A stretch of 40,845 bases of DNA, from NCBI RefSeq assembly GCF_003640395.1, contig NZ_RBZQ01000012.1, positions 1 through 40,845 of the forward strand, written 5' to 3'. Below, piece after piece: positions 36,187 through 40,845 of the stretch. Position 1 is the stretch's first letter. Each line of letters starts with the position of its first letter. The position numbers and the translations under genes are program-made. The notes beneath the pieces are model-generated. The model was given only the letters and a program-made list of their open reading frames with translations. It did not search any database and was not told the DNA's origin. This stretch comes from Stutzerimonas urumqiensis (GTDB lineage: Bacteria; Pseudomonadota; Gammaproteobacteria; Pseudomonadales; Pseudomonadaceae).

Positions 36187-37194
36187 GTGATCGAATTCGA
36201 CCAGGTCCACAAAACGTACCGCGTCGGCAACCGCGATATCGTCGCGCTGCAACCGACCCGTCTCGCCATCGAGAACGGCGAGGTGTTCGGCCTCATCGGC
36301 CATTCCGGCGCCGGCAAAAGCACGCTGCTGCGGCTGATCAACCGGCTCGAGGAGCCCTCCGGCGGTCGCATCGTCATCAATGGCGAGGACGTCACCGCGC
36401 TGGAGGCCGACGGCCTGCGGCGCTTCCGCCAGCGCGTCGGCATGATCTTCCAGCACTTCAACCTGCTGTCGTCCAAGACCGTCGCCGACAACGTCGCCAT
36501 GCCGCTGCGCCTGGCCGGCGGCCGCTCGCGCGAGGACATCGACCGCCGCGTCGCCGCGCTGCTCGAGCGCGTCGGGCTGGCCGAACAGGCACGCAAATAC
36601 CCGGCGCAATTGTCCGGCGGCCAGAAGCAGCGCGTCGGTATCGCCCGTGCCCTGGCGACCGAGCCGGACATCCTGCTGTGCGACGAGGCGACCAGTGCGC
36701 TCGACCCGCAGACCACCGCCCAGGTGCTGCAGCTGCTCGCCGAGATCAACCGCGAGCTGAAGCTCACCGTGGTGCTCATCACCCATGAGATGGACGTGAT
36801 CCGCCGCGTCTGCGATCGCGTGGCGGTGATGGACGGCGGCCGGCTCGTCGAGCAGGGCACGGTCGCCGAGGTGTTCCTGCATCCGCAGCACCCGACCACC
36901 CAGCGCTTCGTCCAGGAAGACGAAGCGCTCGACGAGAACGAGCAGCACGATGACTTCGCCCATGTGCCGGGCCGCATCCTGCGGCTGACCTTCCAGGGCG
37001 AAGCGACCTACACCCCGCTGCTGGGTACGGTGGCGCGCCGGACCGGCGTGGATTACAGCATCCTGGCGGGCCGCATCGACCGCATCAAGGACGTGCCCTA
37101 CGGCCAGCTAACGCTGGCGCTGGTGGGTGGTGACCTCGCCGCCGCGCTGGCCGAATTCGATGCCGCCGACGTGCACGTGGAGGTGTTGCGCTGA
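36187..37194 (+). CDS. metN: MetN, methionine ABC transporter ATPase
   Basis: MetN energises uptake of D- and L-methionine. The 335-residue protein uses a GTG start at 36187 ([20 protein letters not shown]). Motifs are Walker A GHSGAGKS, signature LSGGQKQR, Walker [14 protein letters not shown] and the switch histidine in LITHEMDV. The C-terminal 75 residues form a NIL domain, which binds methionine and causes trans-inhibition in the E. coli protein. The stop overlaps the metI start by one base (TGATG). Confidence 0.95.
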   Translation: MIEFDQVHKTYRVGNRDIVALQPTRLAIENGEVFGLIGHSGAGKSTLLRLINRLEEPSGGRIVINGEDVTALEADGLRRFRQRVGMIFQHFNLLSSKTVADNVAMPLRLAGGRSREDIDRRVAALLERVGLAEQARKYPAQLSGGQKQRVGIARALATEPDILLCDEATSALDPQTTAQVLQLLAEINRELKLTVVLITHEMDVIRRVCDRVAVMDGGRLVEQGTVAEVFLHPQHPTTQRFVQEDEALDENEQHDDFAHVPGRILRLTFQGEATYTPLLGTVARRTGVDYSILAGRIDRIKDVPYGQLTLALVGGDLAAALAEFDAADVHVEVLR

Positions 37195-37871
37195 TGGAAG
37201 CCCTGTATGAATCCCTGCTGGGCAACGTCGACTGGTACGACATCTGGCTCGCCACCCTCGACACCCTGCTGATGCTCGGCGGCTCGCTGCTGTTCACCAT
37301 CCTGCTGGGCCTGCCGCTGGGCGTGCTGCTGTTCCTCGCCGGCCCGCGCCAGCTGTTCGAGAACCGCCCGCTGTATGCGCTGTTGTCGTTCGTGGTGAAC
37401 GTGCTCCGCTCGTTGCCCTTCATCATCCTCTTGATCGTGATGATCCCCATCACCGTGACCATCACCGGTACCTCGCTGGGCGTCGCGGGGGCGATTCCGC
37501 CGCTGGTGGTCGGGGCCACGCCCTTCTTCGCGCGGCTGGTGGAAACCGCGCTGCGCGAGGTGGACCGCGGCATCATCGAGGCGACCCAGGCGATGGGCGC
37601 CAGCACCCGGCAGATCGTCTTCAGCGCGCTGCTGCCCGAAGCGCGCCCCGGCATCATCGCCGCGGTGACGGTCACGGCCATCACCCTGGTGTCCTACACC
37701 GCGATGGCCGGCGTGGTCGGCGCCGGCGGGCTCGGCGACCTGGCGATCCGCTATGGCTACCAGCGCTTCCAGACCGACGTGATGGTCGTGACAGTGATCC
37801 TGCTGCTGGTACTGGTGCAGGTGCTGCAATCGGTCGGCGACAAGCTGGTGGTGCATTTTTCCCGCAAATAA
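37194..37871 (+). CDS. metI: MetI, methionine ABC transporter permease
   Basis: MetI is the membrane subunit of the methionine importer. The 225-residue protein has about five hydrophobic helices. The coupling EAA loop is EATQAMGASTRQIVFSALLP, and the conserved block SYTAMAGVVGAGGLGDLAIR follows; both are characteristic of MetI. It is translationally coupled to metN and precedes metQ by 44 bp. Confidence 0.95.
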   Translation: MEALYESLLGNVDWYDIWLATLDTLLMLGGSLLFTILLGLPLGVLLFLAGPRQLFENRPLYALLSFVVNVLRSLPFIILLIVMIPITVTITGTSLGVAGAIPPLVVGATPFFARLVETALREVDRGIIEATQAMGASTRQIVFSALLPEARPGIIAAVTVTAITLVSYTAMAGVVGAGGLGDLAIRYGYQRFQTDVMVVTVILLLVLVQVLQSVGDKLVVHFSRK

Positions 37872-37915
37872 CTGCCTAAGCGCTGTCATCGCGCTACAGA
37901 ACGAAAGGAGCTCAC

Positions 37916-38689
37916 ATGAAGAAACTGATCGCTGCCCTCGCCGCCGTCGCGGCTATCTCGGCCCAGGCCGCCGAGGAACTCACCGTCGCGGCCACCGCCG
38001 TGCCGCACGCCGAGATTCTCGAACACATCAAGCCGGCCCTGGCCGAGCAGGGCGTCGAGCTGGACGTGAAGGTCTTCACCGACTACGTGCAGCCCAACAT
38101 CCAGGTCGCCGAAGAGCGCCTGGATGCCAACTTCTTCCAGCATCAGCCGTACCTCGATGAGTTCAACAAGGGCCGCGGCACCGAGCTGGTGAGCGTCGCC
38201 GGCGTGCACATCGAGCCGTTTGGCGCCTATTCCGACAAGCACACGTCCCTCGATGCGCTGCCCGAAGGCGCCAATGTGGTCATCCCCAACGACGCCACCA
38301 ACGGCGGCCGCGCGCTGCTGCTGCTGGACAAGGCCGGTCTGATCACGCTGAAGGACGGCGCGGGCATCACCGCCACCGTCAAGGACATCGCCGAAAACCC
38401 GAATAAGCTGCAGATCCGCGAGCTTGAAGCCGCCACCCTGCCGCGCGTACTGACCCAGGTCGACCTGGCGCTGATCAACACCAACTACGCGCTCGAGGCC
38501 GGGCTGAACCCGACCAAGGATGCGCTGATCATCGAAGGCAACGACTCGCCGTACGTCAACATCCTGGTGGCCCGCCCGGACAACAAGGACAGCACCGCCA
38601 TGCAGAAGCTGGCCAAAGCGCTGCAGAGCGACGAGGTCAAGCAGTTCATCGACGAGAAATACAAGGGCGCAGTGGTACCGGCGTTCTGA
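37916..38689 (+). CDS. metQ: MetQ, methionine-binding protein
   Basis: MetQ is the periplasmic receptor of the MetNI importer. The 257-residue precursor has a short signal peptide (MKKLIAALAAVAAISAQA), without a lipobox cysteine, so it appears soluble rather than a lipoprotein. NlpA-family segments include VAATAVPHAEILEHIKP, ANFFQHQPYLDEFN and the NDATNGGRALLLLDKAGLI block. An AAAGGAG site precedes the ATG. A strong terminator follows. Confidence 0.95.
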   Translation: MKKLIAALAAVAAISAQAAEELTVAATAVPHAEILEHIKPALAEQGVELDVKVFTDYVQPNIQVAEERLDANFFQHQPYLDEFNKGRGTELVSVAGVHIEPFGAYSDKHTSLDALPEGANVVIPNDATNGGRALLLLDKAGLITLKDGAGITATVKDIAENPNKLQIRELEAATLPRVLTQVDLALINTNYALEAGLNPTKDALIIEGNDSPYVNILVARPDNKDSTAMQKLAKALQSDEVKQFIDEKYKGAVVPAF

Positions 38690-38703
38690 TTGTCGCTTCG
38701 CTG

Positions 38704-38729
38704 AAAAAGCCCGCATTGCGGGCTTTTTT
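38704..38729 (+). terminator. Rho-independent terminator after metQ
   Basis: AAAAAGCCCGC-ATT-GCGGGCTTTTTT is a perfect stem with a 3-base loop and a T6 run, 14 bp after the metQ stop. It can act on both strands. Confidence 0.95.
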
Positions 38730-38802
38730 CGTTCTTGAGGCCGAACCAGAGGCCGCTTTGCCTGCACCTGGATCGGAGACGAGCGATGGCCCTGGCGTTG
38801 GC

Positions 38803-38833
38803 GCCGATCGCCGGCAAGCCGGCTCCTACAAGG
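38803..38833. repeat. REP-like palindrome
   Basis: GATCGCCGGCAAGCCGGCTC followed by CTACAAGG has the GCCGGC-AA-GCCGGC core and CTACA flank of Pseudomonas REP sequences. It lies in the 226-bp gap between metQ and the LysR gene, after the metQ terminator. The rest of the gap shows no gene. Confidence 0.75.
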
Positions 38834-38915
38834 GCTCGGCATGGCATGCCGGTAACGTGTTTGGCGCAGCCCCTTGTAGGGTGGGCCGTCCTTCTCGGGG
38901 AAGTAGCGCCCTGGC

Positions 38916-39788
38916 TTACCGGTGCCGGACGTCGCTCACCTCGCTCAGGCACTCGAGCAGGCAGTCCAGGGCCGGCTGGCGTTGGGCGCGACGCAGCACG
39001 GCGACTCGTTCGCGGTAGAAGGTCAGCGCCCCGAGTTCGAGAATGCGCACGCGGGGTTGGCGTTGAAGCCAGAGGCCGGCGCGGGGAATCAGCGCTACGC
39101 CCATGCCGGCCTCGACCATCCGCACGATGGCCTCCAGCTCGTCCAGCTCCAGCGTTTCGCGCACCTGCAGGCGCTGTTGGCGCAGGAAGCGCTCCACCAG
39201 CCGACCACCGAACGAGCGCCTGTCGTAGCGCACCAGCGGCTGGCTCGCGAGCAGGGCGATCGGATCGTCGCCGGCCAGGTGGTCCGGCAACACCAGCACG
39301 AAGGGTTCGCGTGCCAGCGGCACTTCGAGCAGTTCCTTGGGTAGCGGAAACGGTGGCTTGATCAGGAGCGCCAGGTCCAGCTCGCCGGCATCGAGCTGGC
39401 TGAGCAGATCCAGCGACACGCCCGGCACCAGCTTGAGCTCGATGTGCGGCGCCTGCTGCCGGAAGCGCGGCAATGCGTCAGGCAGCAGGCCCGTCTGGAC
39501 CGTGGCGATCGCGCCGATGCGCAGCTCGCCCCGCCAATGGGCAGTGTCATCGGGTCGCGCCATCTGCGAGAACAGCGCGAGGATCTGCTCGGCCAGCGGC
39601 AGCGCATGCCGGCCCGCGGCGTTGAGGACGGCCGACCGCCCGCTGCGCTCGAACAGGGCTACGCCCAGCTGGCGCTCCAGGGCGCGCATCTGTGCACTGA
39701 CCGCCGATTGCGTCAGGCCGACATGCTGTCCGGCCGCGGCGAAGGTGCCATGCCGAGCGACGGCGACGAAGGTCTTGAGTTCGCGCAT
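38916..39788 (-). CDS. LysR-family transcriptional regulator
   Basis: The 290-residue protein has an N-terminal winged HTH (GTFAAAGQHVGLTQSAVSAQ, then LERQLGVALFERSGR) and a C-terminal periplasmic-binding-like effector domain. An AAGGA site precedes the ATG. It is divergent from the VOC gene across 100 bp, the classic arrangement of a LysR regulator and its target. ATCGAAA occurs twice in this spacer. The ligand is unknown; adjacency to metNIQ does not prove a link with methionine because a terminator and a REP lie between. Confidence 0.92.
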   Translation of the reverse strand: MRELKTFVAVARHGTFAAAGQHVGLTQSAVSAQMRALERQLGVALFERSGRSAVLNAAGRHALPLAEQILALFSQMARPDDTAHWRGELRIGAIATVQTGLLPDALPRFRQQAPHIELKLVPGVSLDLLSQLDAGELDLALLIKPPFPLPKELLEVPLAREPFVLVLPDHLAGDDPIALLASQPLVRYDRRSFGGRLVERFLRQQRLQVRETLELDELEAIVRMVEAGMGVALIPRAGLWLQRQPRVRILELGALTFYRERVAVLRRAQRQPALDCLLECLSEVSDVRHR

Positions 39789-39790
39789 TG

Positions 39791-39840
39791 ATCGAAATCC
39801 TTGAGGCTCGGCTGCAAGGATATGCGCTTTTCATCGAAAG
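39791..39840. promoter_or_regulatory. Candidate LysR sites in the divergent spacer
   Basis: CTTTTCATCGAAAG (39827-39840) is an interrupted palindrome. Its half ATCGAAA (39833-39839) recurs at 39791-39797, 42 bp away, four helical turns. Such phased half-sites suit LysR-type binding. Assignment rests on position and repeat only. Confidence 0.4.
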
Positions 39841-39888
39841 GCTTGTTGCTGAGAATCGGTGAATCATCCACGCCAGGAAAAGCCGCGC

Positions 39889-40314
39889 ATGGCTCTATCG
39901 CCGTTTCACCTTGCCATTCCCGTACATGACCTCGCCGCTGCCCGGCATTTCTATGGCGATGTCTTCGGCTGCGCCGAGGGACGCAGCAGCGACCACTGGG
40001 TCGATTTCGATTTCTTCGGCCACCAGCTCGTGATTCACGAAGCGCCGAAAATGCCGCACCAGGAGGCCGCCCACCGTAACCCGGTCGATGGGCACGACGT
40101 GCCGGTGCCGCATTTCGGTGTGGTACTCGACTGGGCGGCCTGGGAGACATTGGCCGATCGCTTGCAGGCGCGCGAGACGCGGTTCGTGATCGAACCCTAC
40201 GTGCGCTTCAAGGGCCAGGTCGGGGAGCAGGCGACGATGTTCCTGCTCGACCCGTGCGGCAACGCGTTGGAGTTCAAGGCGTTCAAGGACATCGGCCAGC
40301 TGTTCGCCAAGTGA
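39889..40314 (+). CDS. VOC-family (glyoxalase/dioxygenase fold) protein
   Basis: The ATG at 39889 ([19 protein letters not shown]) follows AGGAAA; a start 10 codons upstream is in frame but lacks a good site. The 141-residue product has the paired beta-alpha-beta-beta-beta modules of the vicinal oxygen chelate fold: [20 protein letters not shown] at the start and [15 protein letters not shown] at the end. Metal-binding candidates are H7 in FHLAIPV, the histidine in PHFGVVLD and the glutamate in ALEFKAF. The specific reaction is not recognisable. It is divergent from the LysR gene and may be its target. Confidence 0.88.
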   Translation: MALSPFHLAIPVHDLAAARHFYGDVFGCAEGRSSDHWVDFDFFGHQLVIHEAPKMPHQEAAHRNPVDGHDVPVPHFGVVLDWAAWETLADRLQARETRFVIEPYVRFKGQVGEQATMFLLDPCGNALEFKAFKDIGQLFAK

Positions 40315-40364
40315 TCCGCCAAGGTACCTGGCGCCCGGTGGACCCGGCATCGCTGCGGTAGCAC

Positions 40365-40392
40365 GGATCGCCCGCAAGCGGGCTCCTACAGG
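40365..40392 (+). repeat. REP sequence 1
   Basis: The core is GATCGCCCGCAAGCGGGCTC with a CTACAGG flank, a typical Pseudomonas REP in plus orientation. Sites 40365, 40497 and 40666 form a REP cluster in the 411-bp gap between the VOC gene and the IS end. I saw no gene in that gap. Confidence 0.85.
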
Positions 40393-40411
40393 CGTGAGGC
40401 GTGAGGCGTGA
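40391..40411. repeat. Three tandem copies of GGCGTGA
   Basis: A 7-bp unit is repeated three times directly after REP 1, with a diverged fourth (GGCGAGC). Probably slippage in REP-associated DNA. Confidence 0.8.
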
Positions 40412-40496
40412 GGCGAGCGGCGTGCCGCGGTGCGACGGATGCCGATGCGGCATGCGGCGATGCGGCGCCAGGGCACGTGGGCAACGGTAACTTTTT

Positions 40497-40520
40497 TGTA
40501 GGAGCCCGCTTGCGGGCGAT
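40497..40520 (-). repeat. REP sequence 2, inverted
   Basis: TGTAGGAGCCCGCTTGCGGG with GCGAT is the reverse complement of REP 1. It is preceded by a T6 run, so on the opposite strand the stem ends in A residues and on neither strand is it a clean terminator. Together with REP 1 it forms an inverted REP pair 105 bp apart. Confidence 0.85.
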
Positions 40521-40665
40521 GGATTCCGCCGCTGAGCCAAACCGCCCCCAGGGCGCGCCTTACGAACGATGTCGGCCACGGGTATTTCGGCTCAGCCTTT
40601 GCTGCCTGCTTGGCGAGCTTCTCGTCATTCAGCCCCTGTGTCCTTGCGCGCATGCGTGCCGGCAC

Positions 40666-40693
40666 GAATCGCCCGCAAGCGGCCTCCTACAGG
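40666..40693 (+). repeat. REP sequence 3
   Basis: GAATCGCCCGCAAGCGGCCT with CCTACAGG is a third REP copy. It differs from REP 1 by a G-to-C change in the right stem arm, which breaks one base pair. It lies about 30 bp before the IS end. Confidence 0.8.
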
Positions 40694-40725
40694 CGTGCGG
40701 CGGAAGCCGGTGTGTTGTGGCTCAA

Positions 40726-40845
40726 TGATTCTGGACACCCCGATAGGGCGCTAAGCTTCGCCCAGCCATACGGTGTTGTTTACATGACCAGAAGATCATT
40801 CAGTACAGATTTCAAACTCGAAGCAGCCAGCCTGGTGCTGGATCA
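40726..40845 (+). mobile_element. Left end of an IS3-family-like insertion sequence, truncated by window edge
   Basis: A transposase orfA start is found at 40784, and the sequence from about 40726 (TGATTCTGGACACC) has the TG-initiated form of an IS terminal repeat. The exact boundary could be a few bases to the left (TGGCTCAATG from 40718). The other end is outside the window, so neither terminal repeats nor target duplication can be checked. Confidence 0.6.
40784..40845 (+). CDS. IS3-family transposase OrfA, first 20 codons
   Basis: The frame from the ATG at 40784 reads MTRRSFSTDFKLEAASLVLD and continues past the edge. The pattern R-R-x-F-S-x-x-F-K-x-E-A-A-x-L-V is the standard start of the helix-turn-helix OrfA protein of IS3-family elements, which binds the IS ends and is fused to OrfB by frameshifting. 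No clear ribosome binding site is seen. Confidence 0.85.
   Translation, partial: MTRRSFSTDFKLEAASLVLD

Noticed and set aside
35140..36963. 607-codon minus-strand open frame across znuB and metN
   Set aside because: It is antisense to clear znuB and metN genes. The protein is low-complexity (Q, H, R rich) with no family pattern.

Overview
The window comes from a high-GC gammaproteobacterium of the Pseudomonas / Stutzerimonas type. The evidence is the gene neighbourhood (engB, cytochrome c4, dsbA, an endonuclease, a dgcP-like cyclase, ampDh2, kinB, algB, a DUF1328 protein, znuA-zur-znuCB, metNIQ), which I recall from the Pseudomonas aeruginosa chromosome in a partly different order, together with Pseudomonas-type REP palindromes, a CA-rich Crc/Hfq-like leader and strong G/C third-position bias.

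Region 1 (1-13,347, all minus strand) is one half of a type VI secretion (T6SS) cluster. Transcription runs from the right: tssA, tssB, tssC, tssE, a PAAR spike-tip protein with a transthyretin-like tail, a lysozyme-like cargo gene, a small membrane-anchored gene, tssF, tssG, clpV, vasH and the start of vgrG, which runs off the left edge. tssK, tssL, tssM, fha and hcp are not in the window. The cargo gene and its neighbour look like a peptidoglycan-hydrolase effector with a periplasmic immunity protein, and are visibly less GC-rich than the structural genes. Upstream of tssA lie two nearly identical 18-bp palindromes and a further inverted repeat.

Region 2 (13,633-18,362) holds a hexose-6-phosphate mutarotase, a divergently arranged TRAP transporter (dctQM minus, dctP plus) and osmC. 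The dctP leader carries overlapping AANAANAA motifs next to its ribosome binding site, which suggests Crc/Hfq catabolite control.

Region 3 (18,418-31,322) is the envelope and signalling core: engB, cytochrome c4, dsbA, an endonuclease-fold protein, a diguanylate cyclase, a lipoprotein amidase, a nucleobase permease, a DUF1330 protein, kinB-algB, a DUF2383 protein, and three small genes ending in a DUF1328 membrane protein. The three small genes sit behind a canonical sigma-54 promoter with an IHF-like site and an upstream inverted repeat.

Region 4 (31,748-40,314) holds a SpmA/SpmB-type membrane protein, the zinc system (znuA divergent from zur-znuC-znuB, with a Zur-box-like sequence between), the methionine importer metNIQ ending in a strong terminator, and a LysR regulator divergent from a VOC-family protein. 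The right end (40,315-40,845) has three REP sequences, a short tandem repeat and the left end of an IS3-like element with the start of its transposase orfA.
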